The notes under the pieces are model-generated. The model had not been told where the DNA came from. It did not search any database and saw nothing but the letters and a program-made list of their open reading frames with translations. A program made the translations under genes and the position numbers. This document shows positions 7,585-17,361 of a stretch of DNA of 28,704 bases, in pieces. The DNA comes from Oxalobacteraceae bacterium (GTDB taxonomy: Bacteria > Pseudomonadota > Gammaproteobacteria > Burkholderiales > Burkholderiaceae_D), in the NCBI GenBank assembly GCA_003537575.1, contig DPRS01000042.1:21879-50582 (forward strand). The letters run 5' to 3'. Within the stretch, counting starts at the first letter, position 1. The number at the start of each line of letters is the position of its first letter.

Positions 7585-8194
7585 TGACGATGCGCTTGCG
7601 CGAGATATCCAGGTAGTCGCCGGCAGCAAGATCCTTCATGATCTTGCTGACCATATCGCGCGAGCAGCCGATGCGGCTGGCGATTTCCTGCTGGGTCAGC
7701 GGCTCGAGGATGACGCGTTCTTTGTCAACCGTTTCTGCCAGGTCGTTCAACAGTTGCACCAGCCGGCCATAGACGTCCAGCAGGGCCATGCCTTTCAGGT
7801 TACGGTTCAGTGCGCGCGTGCGGCGGATCAGCTTGCCCAGCAGGGAAAAGATAAAATCCGGGTGCGAACGCAGGAAGGCGCGGAAATCGTCCAGGGAAAC
7901 GATTGCCAGGCGCACCGGCTCCATTGCCATCACCGAAGCAGAGCGCGAACCGGGTTCCAGCGCCATTTCGCCGAAATATTCGCCGGCTCCCATGGTGGAA
8001 ATGACGATTTGGTTGCCTTCCTCGTCCGCCAGAAAAATCCTCACCGCGCCCGTTATGATGAAATAGACGCCATTGTTGTCATCGCCTTCATTGATGATGA
8101 TGGCGTTGCGCGGAAAGGCGCGGATGACGGCGTGTTCCAGTAAATCTTCCACATCCGCCGGCGACAGGTCGGGGACCACTAGGCTCGATTTCAC
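7556..8194 (-). CDS. Crp/Fnr-family transcriptional regulator (no Fe-S cysteines)
   Basis: This 212-residue regulator has an N-terminal cyclic-nucleotide-type beta-barrel (about 15-125), with GVYFIITGAVRIFL and the GAGEYFGEMAL loop, whose position and E match the cAMP-binding phosphate-cassette region, then SRSASVMA. After a long dimer helix (HPDFIFSLLGKLIRRTRALN) comes a winged helix-turn-helix at about 165-205 with LTQQEIASRIGCSRDMVSKI. The N-terminal cysteine cluster of FNR is absent, so it should not sense oxygen through an Fe-S cluster. The start is GTG at 8194, supported by GAGGA 7 nt upstream. It is divergent from the GST-like gene and overlaps the convergent small ORF by 29 nt. The effector could be cAMP, another nucleotide or none. 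Confidence 0.88.
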   Translation of the reverse strand: MKSSLVVPDLSPADVEDLLEHAVIRAFPRNAIIINEGDDNNGVYFIITGAVRIFLADEEGNQIVISTMGAGEYFGEMALEPGSRSASVMAMEPVRLAIVSLDDFRAFLRSHPDFIFSLLGKLIRRTRALNRNLKGMALLDVYGRLVQLLNDLAETVDKERVILEPLTQQEIASRIGCSRDMVSKIMKDLAAGDYLDISRKRIVIKRRLPTSW

Positions 8195-8375
8195 AAGGCT
8201 TCCTCGTATACAGTTGGCCGGACTTGCGGATGGTTTTCGCGTCCGGCAGCAAGGCTGTCAGACTACCTGAAAAATTGCAAATAACAAATATTGGTCGCAG
8301 CATTTGATGCTGGCGTGGGAGTCACCACGCACGATCGACGATAATTCTGCCATCCGGTTAGCGCGGGGAGAGTGC

Positions 8376-9104
8376 ATGGCTTACGAACTGTATTATTGGC
8401 CTGAAATCCAGGGGCGCGGCGAATTCGTGCGCCTGGCGCTGGAAGAGGCAGGTGCCGATTACGTCGATGTGGCGCGCCTGCCGGCGCGGCAGGGAGGCGG
8501 GACGGCGGCGATGATGCGGCTGCTCGAACCCGGCGAATCGGGCCGGTTTTCCTTTGCGCCGCCATTCCTGAAGGATGGCGAATTGCTGATAGGCCAGACC
8601 GCCAATATCCTGCTCTACCTCGGAGGCAGGCTGGGGCTGGCGCCACGGGATGAAGCCGGCCGGCTGTGGACGCACCAGTTGCAGCTCACCGTCGCCGACC
8701 TGGTCGCCGAAGCGCACGATACCCACCATCCGCTGTCAGTGAACCTGTATTACGAAGAGCAGAAAAAGGAAGCGAAAAAACGGACGAAGGATTTCATCGA
8801 CAGCCGCATGCCGAAATTCCTCGATTATTTCGAGCAGGTGAATGCCAGTAACCCGCGCCGCGGCGGCTTCATGGTCGGCGCCCGGCTGTCGTACGCGGAC
8901 TTGTCGATATTCCAGGTTATCGAAGGCTTGCGCTATGCCTTTCCGCGCGCGATGCGGCGGCTGGAGCCGGATTATCCCCGTTTAACAGACTTGCACGGCC
9001 GCGTGCGCGAGCGTCCGAATATTTCAGCCTACCTTGCATCGAAGCGGCGTTTGCCGTTTTCCGAAGCCGGCATATTCAGGCATTATCCGGAGCTGGAGCG
9101 CTAG
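8376..9104 (+). CDS. Glutathione S-transferase family protein
   Basis: The chosen start at 8376 gives 242 residues beginning MAYELYYWPEIQGRGEFVRLA and has GGGGAGAG upstream. The frame is open 24 codons further back, but that extension carries no family features. The N-terminal thioredoxin-like domain (1-about 90) contains the GST glutathione-binding stretch with GQTANILLYLGGRLGL. The C-terminal helical domain (about 95-235) ends with the segment MVGARLSYADLSIFQVIEGL and a fold-stabilising Asp. The N terminus resembles Sigma/Pi-like GSTs found in proteobacteria, where Tyr near residue 6-7 would be catalytic. The role (detoxification or peroxide reduction) is not determined. It is divergent from the Crp-family gene and convergent with prpR, 70 nt away. 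Confidence 0.85.
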   Translation: MAYELYYWPEIQGRGEFVRLALEEAGADYVDVARLPARQGGGTAAMMRLLEPGESGRFSFAPPFLKDGELLIGQTANILLYLGGRLGLAPRDEAGRLWTHQLQLTVADLVAEAHDTHHPLSVNLYYEEQKKEAKKRTKDFIDSRMPKFLDYFEQVNASNPRRGGFMVGARLSYADLSIFQVIEGLRYAFPRAMRRLEPDYPRLTDLHGRVRERPNISAYLASKRRLPFSEAGIFRHYPELER

Positions 9105-9174
9105 CCCGCCCGGGCAAACCGCAGGTCCGCAACTGCCTGCCGAAAATCAAGGGCCGCGCCGGTGGTGATTTCTT

Positions 9175-10790
<1,616 letters not shown>

Positions 10791-10791
<1 letters not shown>

Positions 10792-10840
10792 GTTTCATTT
10801 ATCGTTTCATGCGTTTCATATTGTAACGTGAAATGAAACA
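10791..10840. promoter_or_regulatory. Probable PrpR upstream activating sites (GTTTCAT/ATGAAAC repeats)
   Basis: The heptamer GTTTCAT occurs three times (10792-10798, 10804-10810, 10813-10819), and its reverse complement ATGAAAC occurs at 10833-10839. The outermost arms TGTTTCATTT (10791-10800) and AAATGAAACA (10831-10840) are a perfect 10-bp inverted repeat. The cluster lies about 110-160 bp upstream of the -24/-12 promoter of prpB, where an enhancer-binding activator would bind. It overlaps the prpR start codon. Assignment to PrpR is inferred from position. Confidence 0.7.
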
Positions 10841-10950
10841 TTTGGGTCGAGGGCAGAGTCGTGGTGAATTTTGGCAACGTCCATCTAACATCATGAATTG
10901 AAATGATTTTTTCTCCTGAATGACTCTTTTTTCAAAGCCTGGCAATCAGC

Positions 10951-10967
10951 TTGGCACAGCCATTGCA
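10951..10967 (+). promoter_or_regulatory. Sigma-54 (-24/-12) promoter of prpB
   Basis: TGGCACAGCCATTGCA at 10952-10967 matches the sigma-54 consensus, with GG and GC dinucleotides exactly ten bases apart, a full TGGCAC at -24 and TTGC at -12. Transcription should start near 10978, leaving a leader of about 38 nt before prpB. It fits the presence of a sigma-54 activator gene directly upstream. Confidence 0.88.
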
Positions 10968-11015
10968 AAGAATCACCGCCATTGCAACACTCTTCACCAA
11001 CCTAAAGGTGCATAA

Positions 11016-11906
11016 ATGACCCAATTCTCAGCAGGCGCCGCCTTCCGCAAGGCGGTCAAAGAAGAATCTCCCTTGCAAGTCATCGGCGCCATCAACGCCA
11101 ACCATGCGTTGCTGGCCAAGCGCGCCGGATTCAAGGCGATCTACCTGTCCGGCGGCGGCGTCGCCGCAGGTTCGCTCGGCTTGCCCGACCTCGGTATTTC
11201 CAACCTCGACGATGTCCTGACCGACGTGCGCCGCATCACCGACGTGTGCGACCTGCCGCTGCTGGTGGACGTCGATACCGGTTTCGGATCTTCCGCCTTC
11301 AACGTCGCCCGCACCGTCAAGTCGATGATCAAGTTCGGCGCCGCCGCCATCCATATCGAAGACCAGGTTGGCGCCAAGCGCTGCGGCCACCGGCCCAACA
11401 AGGAAATCGTCACCAAGCAGGAAATGGTCGACCGCATCAAGGCCGCCGTCGATGCCCGCACCGATGAAAACTTCGTGATCATGGCGCGCACCGATGCGCT
11501 GGCGGTCGAAGGTCTGGAAGCCGCGCTCGAGCGCGCCCAGGCTTGCGTCGAAGCCGGCGCCGACATGGTTTTCCCTGAAGCCATCACCGAACTGTCCATG
11601 TACAAGACCTTTGCCGACACATTGAAGGTGCCGGTGCTGGCCAACATCACCGAGTTCGGCGCCACGCCCCTGTACACCGTCGAGGAACTGAAGTCGGTCG
11701 ACGTCGGCCTGGTGCTGTATCCGCTGTCGGCCTTCCGCGCCATGAACAAGGCTGCCGAAAACGTCTACACCGCGATCCGTCGCGACGGCACGCAAAAGAA
11801 CGTGGTCGACACCATGCAGACCCGCATGGAACTGTACGAGCGTATCAACTACCACGACTTCGAGCAAAAGCTGGACGCCCTGTTCGCTCAGCAAAAAGCC
11901 AAGTAA
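11016..11906 (+). CDS. prpB: 2-methylisocitrate lyase PrpB
   Basis: The 296-residue enzyme cleaves 2-methylisocitrate to pyruvate and succinate, the last step of the 2-methylcitrate cycle. It belongs to the isocitrate lyase/PEP mutase superfamily. The substrate loop SGGGVAAGSLGLPDLG is at about 45-60, the metal-binding acidic cluster LLVDVDTGFG at 82-91, and the catalytic loop KRCGH at 121-125 (family form KKCGH or KRCGH). Length is normal. A ribosome site AAGGTG lies 6 nt before the ATG. It is the first gene after the sigma-54 promoter, and prpC follows after 49 nt. Confidence 0.97.
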   Translation: MTQFSAGAAFRKAVKEESPLQVIGAINANHALLAKRAGFKAIYLSGGGVAAGSLGLPDLGISNLDDVLTDVRRITDVCDLPLLVDVDTGFGSSAFNVARTVKSMIKFGAAAIHIEDQVGAKRCGHRPNKEIVTKQEMVDRIKAAVDARTDENFVIMARTDALAVEGLEAALERAQACVEAGADMVFPEAITELSMYKTFADTLKVPVLANITEFGATPLYTVEELKSVDVGLVLYPLSAFRAMNKAAENVYTAIRRDGTQKNVVDTMQTRMELYERINYHDFEQKLDALFAQQKAK

Positions 11907-11955
11907 GTCCCGACCAGCCAAAACATACCCGATAGACCTGAATCAGGAGAAGACA

Positions 11956-13110
11956 ATGAGCGAGCAACAAGCAGCCGGTTTCAAGCCGAAAAAATCCGTA
12001 GCCCTGTCTGGCGTCACCGCCGGCAATACCGCACTGTGCACCGTCGGCAAGACCGGCAATGACTTGCACTACCGCGGTTACGACATCCTGGATGTGGCCG
12101 ATGCCTGCGAATTCGAAGAAATCGCCCACCTGCTGGTGCACGGCAAGCTGCCCACCGCCGCCGAACTGAAAGCCTACAAAGCCAAGCTGAAAGCCCTGCG
12201 CGGCTTGCCGGCCGGCGTCAAGGCTGTGCTGGAAGCGCTGCCGGCGTCGAGCCACCCGATGGACGTGATGCGCAGCGGCGTCTCCGCCCTCGGCTGCGTG
12301 CTGCCGGAAAAGGATGACCACAACACCCCTGGCGCGCGCGACATCGCCGACCGCCTGATGGCATCGCTCGGCTCCATGCTGCTGTACTGGTACCACTTCA
12401 GCAACAATGGCCGCCGCATCGAAGTGGAAACCGACGACGATTCCATCGGCGGCCACTTCCTGCACCTGCTGCATGGCGCCAAGCCGTCCGACAGCTGGGT
12501 CAAGGCCATGCATACCTCGCTGATCCTGTATGCCGAGCATGAATTCAATGCCTCGACCTTCACCGGCCGCGTCATCGCCGGCACGGGGTCGGACATGTTT
12601 TCGGCCATCACCGGCGCCATCGGCGCGCTGCGCGGCCCCAAGCACGGCGGCGCCAACGAAGTCGCCTTCGAGATCCAGAAGCGCTACGACAATCCGGACG
12701 AAGCCGAAGCCGACATCAGGAAGCGCGTCGAAAACAAGGAAGTGGTGATCGGCTTCGGCCATCCTGTGTACACCATTTCCGACCCGCGCAACAAGGTCAT
12801 CAAGGAAGTCGCGCGCAGCCTGTCCGACGAAGCCGGTTCGATGAAGATGTTCGATATCGCCGAGCGCCTGGAAACCGTGATGTGGGACATCAAGAAGATG
12901 TTCCCGAACCTCGACTGGTTCTCGGCTGTCTCATATCACATGATGGGCGTGCCGACCGCGATGTTCACGCCGCTGTTCGTGATCGCCCGCACTTCCGGCT
13001 GGTCGGCGCACATCATCGAGCAGCGCATCGACAACAAGATCATCCGCCCGAGCGCCAACTATGTCGGCCCGGAAGATCTGAAGTTTGTGCCGCTCAAGGA
13101 CCGCAAATAA
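11956..13110 (+). CDS. prpC: 2-methylcitrate synthase PrpC
   Basis: This 384-residue citrate synthase-family enzyme condenses propionyl-CoA with oxaloacetate to 2-methylcitrate. The N terminus LSGVTAGNTALCTVG and YRGYDILDVADACEFEE are typical of 2-methylcitrate synthases. The catalytic His region GPKHGGANE has His230, and the second His is in GFGHPVYTISDPR (His269). The C-terminal part contains TPLFVIARTSGWSAH. It is short like other prokaryotic methylcitrate synthases, and gene context rules out housekeeping citrate synthase. The ribosome site is AGGAGA 6 nt before the ATG. A 240-bp palindrome-rich gap separates it from acnD, unusually large inside an operon. Confidence 0.96.
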   Translation: MSEQQAAGFKPKKSVALSGVTAGNTALCTVGKTGNDLHYRGYDILDVADACEFEEIAHLLVHGKLPTAAELKAYKAKLKALRGLPAGVKAVLEALPASSHPMDVMRSGVSALGCVLPEKDDHNTPGARDIADRLMASLGSMLLYWYHFSNNGRRIEVETDDDSIGGHFLHLLHGAKPSDSWVKAMHTSLILYAEHEFNASTFTGRVIAGTGSDMFSAITGAIGALRGPKHGGANEVAFEIQKRYDNPDEAEADIRKRVENKEVVIGFGHPVYTISDPRNKVIKEVARSLSDEAGSMKMFDIAERLETVMWDIKKMFPNLDWFSAVSYHMMGVPTAMFTPLFVIARTSGWSAHIIEQRIDNKIIRPSANYVGPEDLKFVPLKDRK

Positions 13111-13189
13111 AAGCGTCGGCATCCTGCTACTGCGCAACCCATGGCCAAGCCTGCGATGCTCGCCGTACATTACGGTGAAGCGGGGAATT

Positions 13190-13316
13190 CGGACGGCATG
13201 CCGTCCGCCCGCGCAACGGCACTGGTTTGCAAACCAGTGCGCGCCCTGCAAGGGCGGCTGCGCGTCTCGACCTGCCCCTGGGCCGCTCGCTACGCCGTCT
13301 GTCCGAAGTTTCGGAC
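13190..13316. repeat. Cluster of four perfect palindromes/hairpins between prpC and acnD
   Basis: Four self-complementary elements lie within 127 bp: an 18-bp loopless palindrome CGGACGGCATGCCGTCCG (13190-13207); a 22-bp palindrome centred on TTTGCAAA with arms GCACTGGTTTG (13219-13240); a 6-bp stem CGCCCT/AGGGCG with 3-nt loop (13242-13256); and GTCCGAA/TTCGGAC with a 2-nt loop (13301-13316). No gene-like reading frame fits the stretch. It looks like a repetitive extragenic palindromic element or a structured intercistronic RNA segment. There are no flanking target duplications or transposase. Confidence 0.75.
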
Positions 13317-13350
13317 TTGACGTGCATATCTGAACATTGAGGACTGATTC

Positions 13351-15951
13351 ATGAATACCTCCTACCGTAAAAACCTCCCCGGCACCAAACTGGATTACTT
13401 CGATGCGCGTGCCGCTGTCGAGGCGATTCAACCTGGCGCCTGGGAAAAGCTGCCGTACACCTCCCGCGTGCACGCCGAAAACCTGGTGCGTAAATGCGAA
13501 CCCGCCATCCTCACCGAATGCCTGACCCAGCTCATCGAGGTCAAGCGCGAGCGCGACTTTCCGTGGTTTCCCGCGCGCGTGGTGTGCCACGACATTCTCG
13601 GCCAGACCGCGCTGGTGGACCTCGCCGGCTTGCGTGACGCCATCGCCGACCAGGGCGGCGACCCGGCCAAGGTTAATCCCGTCGTCCCGGTGCAGCTGAT
13701 CGTCGACCATTCGCTCGCCGTCGAGTGCGGCGGTTTCGATCCGGACGCCTTCCGCAAGAACCGCGAGATCGAGGATCGCCGCAACGAAGACCGTTTCCAC
13801 TTCATCGAGTGGACCAAGGAAGCGTTCAAGAATGTCGACGTGATTCCGGCAGGTAACGGCATCATGCACCAGATCAACCTGGAAAAAATGTCGCCGGTGA
13901 TCCACGCGATCGATGGCGTGGCCTTCCCCGATACCTGCGTCGGCACCGACAGTCACACGCCGCACGTTGACGCGCTGGGTGTGATCGCCGTCGGCGTCGG
14001 CGGCCTCGAAGCCGAGAACGTCATGCTGGGCCGCGCCTCGTGGATGCGCCTGCCGGAAATCGTTGGCGTGGAACTGACTGGCAAGCGCCAGCCGGGCATC
14101 ACCGCGACCGACATCGTGCTGGCGCTGACCGAATTCCTGCGCAAGTCGAAGGTGGTCGGTTCCTACCTCGAGTTTTATGGCGAAGGCGCTGCGTCGCTGA
14201 CCCTGGGCGACCGTGCGACGATCTCCAACATGGCGCCGGAATACGGCGCGACTGCAGCGATGTTCTCCATCGACCAGAACACGCTTGATTACCTCAAGCT
14301 GACCGGCCGCACCGAAGAGCAGGTGAAGCTGGTCGAGACCTATGCCAAGGAAGTCGGCCTGTGGTCCGACAGCCTGAAGAACGCCCAGTACGAGCGTGTG
14401 CTGAAGTTCGACCTGTCGACCGTCGTGCGCAACATGGCAGGTCCTTCCAACCCGCACGCCCGCGTGGCAACCACCGACCTGGCTGCCAAGGGCATCGCCG
14501 GCAAGTGGGAAGAAACCCCGGGCCAGATGCCGGACGGCGCCGTGATCATCGCGGCAATCACCAGCTGCACCAACACCTCCAACCCGCGCAACGTGATTGC
14601 CGCTGCTCTGCTGGCGCGCAATGCCAACAAGCTGGGCCTGACCCGCAAGCCGTGGGTGAAAACCTCGCTGGCTCCCGGCTCGAAGGCGGTTGAGTTGTAC
14701 CTGGAAGAAGCCGGCCTGACGGAAGACCTGGAAAAGCTGGGCTTCGGCATCGTGGCGTTTGCCTGCACCACCTGTAACGGCATGTCGGGCGCGCTGGATC
14801 CCAAGATTCAGCAAGAGATCATCGACCGCGACCTGTACGCCACCGCCGTGTTGTCGGGCAACCGCAACTTCGACGGCCGTATCCACCCGTACGCTAAGCA
14901 GGCCTTCCTGGCCTCGCCGCCGCTGGTGGTCGCCTACGCCATCGCCGGCACCGTGCGTTTCGACATCGAGCGCGATTCCTTCGGCACCGATGCTAATGGC
15001 AAGCCGATCCTGCTCAAGGACCTGTGGCCGAGCGATGAAGAGATTGATGCCATCGTCAAGGCCAGCGTGAAGCCGGAGCAGTTCAACAAGGTCTACATCC
15101 CGATGTTCGAGAAGCGCGCCGCTTCCGGCGAGAAGATCACGCCGTTGTACAACTGGCGTCCGCAATCGACCTACATCCGCCGTCCGCCCTACTGGGAAGG
15201 CGCGCTGGCAGGCGAGCGCACCCTGAAAGGCATGCGTCCGCTGGCGGTGCTGCCGGATAACATCACCACCGACCACCTGTCGCCGTCCAATGCGATCTTG
15301 CTCGACAGCGCGGCCGGTGAGTATCTGCACAAGATGGGCTTGCCGGAGGAGGATTTCAATTCCTACGCCACCCACCGCGGCGACCATCTGACGGCGCAGC
15401 GCGCGACTTTCGCCAATCCGCAGCTGGTCAACGAGATGGCAGTGGTCGACGGCAAGGTCAAGAAGGGCTCGCTGGCCCGCGTCGAGCCGGAAGGCAAGGT
15501 GATGCGCATGTGGGAAGCCATCGAGACCTACATGGAGCGCAAGCAGCCGCTGATCATCGTGGCCGGCGCCGACTATGGCCAGGGTTCATCGCGCGACTGG
15601 GCTGCCAAGGGCGTGCGCCTGGCTGGCGTGGAAGTCATCGCAGCCGAAGGCTTCGAGCGCATCCACCGCACCAACCTGATCGGCATGGGCGTCTTGCCGC
15701 TGGAGTTCAAGCCGGGCACTACGCGCCTGACGCTGAACATCGACGGCACCGAGACCTATGACGTGATTGGCGAACTCAAGCCGCGCGCGGACCTGACCCT
15801 GGTGATCACCCGCAAGAACGGTGAACGCGTCGAAGTGCCGATGACCTGCCGTCTCGATACCGCAGAAGAGGTGTCTGTCTACGAAGCGGGCGGCGTGCTG
15901 CAGCGCTTCGCCAAGGACTTCCTGGAATCTTCGTCGGTAAAAGCAGCATAA
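13351..15951 (+). CDS. acnD: 2-methyl-cis-aconitate-forming hydratase AcnD (Fe/S-dependent)
   Basis: The 866-residue aconitase-family protein dehydrates 2-methylcitrate, with PrpF, replacing PrpD in many betaproteobacteria. The 4Fe-4S ligands are Cys406 in ITSCTNTSNP and Cys472/Cys475 in FACTTCNGMSG. The substrate regions include DSHTPHVDALGVIAVGVGG, DNITTDHLSPSNAI and the swivelling domain GADYGQGSSRDWAAKG followed by RIHRTNLIGMGVLPL. It starts MNTSYRKNLPGTKLDYFD, the usual AcnD N terminus, with GAGGA about 9 nt upstream. Its length fits AcnD rather than the larger AcnB. The stop is followed at once by a strong terminator hairpin and then prpF. Confidence 0.95.
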   Translation: MNTSYRKNLPGTKLDYFDARAAVEAIQPGAWEKLPYTSRVHAENLVRKCEPAILTECLTQLIEVKRERDFPWFPARVVCHDILGQTALVDLAGLRDAIADQGGDPAKVNPVVPVQLIVDHSLAVECGGFDPDAFRKNREIEDRRNEDRFHFIEWTKEAFKNVDVIPAGNGIMHQINLEKMSPVIHAIDGVAFPDTCVGTDSHTPHVDALGVIAVGVGGLEAENVMLGRASWMRLPEIVGVELTGKRQPGITATDIVLALTEFLRKSKVVGSYLEFYGEGAASLTLGDRATISNMAPEYGATAAMFSIDQNTLDYLKLTGRTEEQVKLVETYAKEVGLWSDSLKNAQYERVLKFDLSTVVRNMAGPSNPHARVATTDLAAKGIAGKWEETPGQMPDGAVIIAAITSCTNTSNPRNVIAAALLARNANKLGLTRKPWVKTSLAPGSKAVELYLEEAGLTEDLEKLGFGIVAFACTTCNGMSGALDPKIQQEIIDRDLYATAVLSGNRNFDGRIHPYAKQAFLASPPLVVAYAIAGTVRFDIERDSFGTDANGKPILLKDLWPSDEEIDAIVKASVKPEQFNKVYIPMFEKRAASGEKITPLYNWRPQSTYIRRPPYWEGALAGERTLKGMRPLAVLPDNITTDHLSPSNAILLDSAAGEYLHKMGLPEEDFNSYATHRGDHLTAQRATFANPQLVNEMAVVDGKVKKGSLARVEPEGKVMRMWEAIETYMERKQPLIIVAGADYGQGSSRDWAAKGVRLAGVEVIAAEGFERIHRTNLIGMGVLPLEFKPGTTRLTLNIDGTETYDVIGELKPRADLTLVITRKNGERVEVPMTCRLDTAEEVSVYEAGGVLQRFAKDFLESSSVKAA

Positions 15952-15963
15952 GAGAAGTGATGA

Positions 15964-16000
15964 GGGCGGTACGGAAAAAACGTACCGCCCGGTTTTTTTT
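15964..16000 (+). terminator. Rho-independent terminator between acnD and prpF
   Basis: A perfect 10-bp GC-rich stem (GGGCGGTACG 15964-15973, CGTACCGCCC 15981-15990) closes a 7-nt loop GAAAAAA. It is followed by GG and eight T residues. It begins 12 nt after the acnD stop and ends 12 nt before the prpF start codon, so it would reduce prpF transcription unless read through. Confidence 0.9.
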
Positions 16001-16012
16001 AGGAATCAGTCC

Positions 16013-17200
16013 ATGGCTCACGTACCCCAAATAAAGATTCCCGCCACCTACATGCGTGGCGGCACCAGCAAAGGCGTATTCTTCCGTTTGCAGGATTTGC
16101 CCGAGGCGGCGCAGAAGCCGGGCGCGGCACGCGACAAGCTCTTCATGCGCGTGATCGGCAGCCCCGATCCTTATTCGGCGCATATCGACGGCATGGGCGG
16201 CGCCACATCTTCCACTTCCAAATGCGTCATCGTCTCCAAGAGCGAAATGCCCGATCATGACGTGGACTATCTCTATGGCCAGATCTCCATCGACAAGGCC
16301 TTCGTCGACTGGAGCGGCAACTGCGGCAATCTTTCGACAGGCGCGGGCGCTTTCGCGATTCACGCAGGCCTGGTTGATCCTTCGCGCATTCCGCAAAATG
16401 GCACCTGTGTCGTGCGCATCTGGCAAGCCAATATCAAGAAAACCATCATCGCCCATGTGCCCATCACCAATGGTCAGGTGCAGGAAACCGGTGACTTTGA
16501 ATTGGACGGCGTGACCTTCCCGGCTGCGGAAATCGTGCTGGAGTTCATGGACCCTTCCGATGATGCTGAAGAAGGTGGTTCCATGTTCCCCACCGGGAAT
16601 CTGGTCGATGACCTGGAAGTGCCCGGTATCGGCACGCTCAAGGCCACCATGATCTCCGCTGGTATTCCCACCGTGTTCGTGAATGCCGAAGAGATCGGCT
16701 ACACCGGCGCCGAGCTGCGCGAACAGATCAACACGGATGCCGCCGCACTGGCCAGGTTCGAAAAAATTCGTGTGGCCGGCGCCTTGCGCATGGGCCTCAT
16801 CAAGACGCCGGAAGAAGCGGCAACGCGCCAGCATACGCCGAAGATCGCTTTCGTCACCAAGCCGAAGGATTACGTCGCTTCCAGCGGCAAGCAGATCAAG
16901 GCAGGCGAAATCGACCTGCTGGTGCGCGCGCTGTCGATGGGTAAACTCCATCACGCCATGATGGGCACCGCCGCGGTTGCCATCGGCACGGCAGCGGCGA
17001 TTCCCGGCACGCTCGTGAATCAGGCTGCCGGCGGTGGCGAACGCACTGCCGTGCGCTTTGGTCACCCTTCGGGCACGCTGCGTGTCGGCGCGGAAGCCAC
17101 CCAGACCAACGGTGAATGGACTGTCACCAAAGCCATCATGAGCCGCAGCGCGAGGATATTGATGGAGGGTTGGGTGCGCGTGCCGGGTGATGTTTTCTGA
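16013..17200 (+). CDS. prpF: 2-methylaconitate isomerase PrpF
   Basis: This 395-residue protein is of normal length for PrpF, which isomerises the trans-2-methylaconitate made by AcnD to the cis form used by aconitase. It has the diaminopimelate-epimerase-like fold. The N-terminal motif PATYMRGGTSKGVFF is diagnostic, and the two halves carry DGMGGATSSTSK and WSGNCGNLSTGAGAFA, the latter with the family's conserved Cys. Near the C terminus are MGKLHHAMMGTAAVA and VRFGHPSGTLRVGAE. A ribosome site AGGA lies 8 nt before the ATG, just after the T-run of the upstream terminator. There is no room for a normal separate promoter unless it lies inside acnD. Confidence 0.96.
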   Translation: MAHVPQIKIPATYMRGGTSKGVFFRLQDLPEAAQKPGAARDKLFMRVIGSPDPYSAHIDGMGGATSSTSKCVIVSKSEMPDHDVDYLYGQISIDKAFVDWSGNCGNLSTGAGAFAIHAGLVDPSRIPQNGTCVVRIWQANIKKTIIAHVPITNGQVQETGDFELDGVTFPAAEIVLEFMDPSDDAEEGGSMFPTGNLVDDLEVPGIGTLKATMISAGIPTVFVNAEEIGYTGAELREQINTDAAALARFEKIRVAGALRMGLIKTPEEAATRQHTPKIAFVTKPKDYVASSGKQIKAGEIDLLVRALSMGKLHHAMMGTAAVAIGTAAAIPGTLVNQAAGGGERTAVRFGHPSGTLRVGAEATQTNGEWTVTKAIMSRSARILMEGWVRVPGDVF

Positions 17201-17234
17201 GAAAGCGGTAAATCAATGAAATCGTAACAACGAC

Positions 17235-17269
17235 AAAACGCAACGACAGCATATCGTTGCGTTTTTTTT
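17235..17269 (+). terminator. Rho-independent terminator after prpF
   Basis: Arms CGCAACGA (17239-17246) and TCGTTGCG (17254-17261) form a perfect 8-bp stem with a 7-nt loop, extended by A/T pairs and followed by eight T residues. It lies about 40 nt after the prpF stop and closes the prpB-C-acnD-prpF unit, so prpE is likely transcribed partly or wholly on its own. Confidence 0.9.
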
Positions 17270-17361
17270 GATCAAATGCGGAACGGCATTCTTTCAGACA
17301 GCCGATACTGGCGACAGCAAGGCAGGCTGAATGTCCCGCACCTAACAATAATGGAGGCACA

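Noticed and set aside
9104..9115. Terminator hairpin GCCCG/CGGGC between the GST gene and prpR
   Set aside because: The stem is 5 bp with a 2-nt loop, overlaps the stop codon and has no T-run.
13190..13316. Possible retron, integron attC site or CRISPR remnant
   Set aside because: There is no reverse transcriptase, integrase or Cas gene nearby, and the four palindromes differ from one another, so no repeat-spacer pattern exists.
13085..13333. 82-codon frame across the prpC-acnD gap
   Set aside because: It overlaps the end of prpC, crosses all the palindromes, has no ribosome site and shows no protein-like pattern.
12931..15387. 818-codon open frame on the minus strand opposite prpC/acnD
   Set aside because: It is the mirror of the acnD coding frame in GC-rich DNA. 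The translation shows low-complexity His/Gly/Arg/Asp composition and no domain, while the plus strand has intact aconitase motifs.
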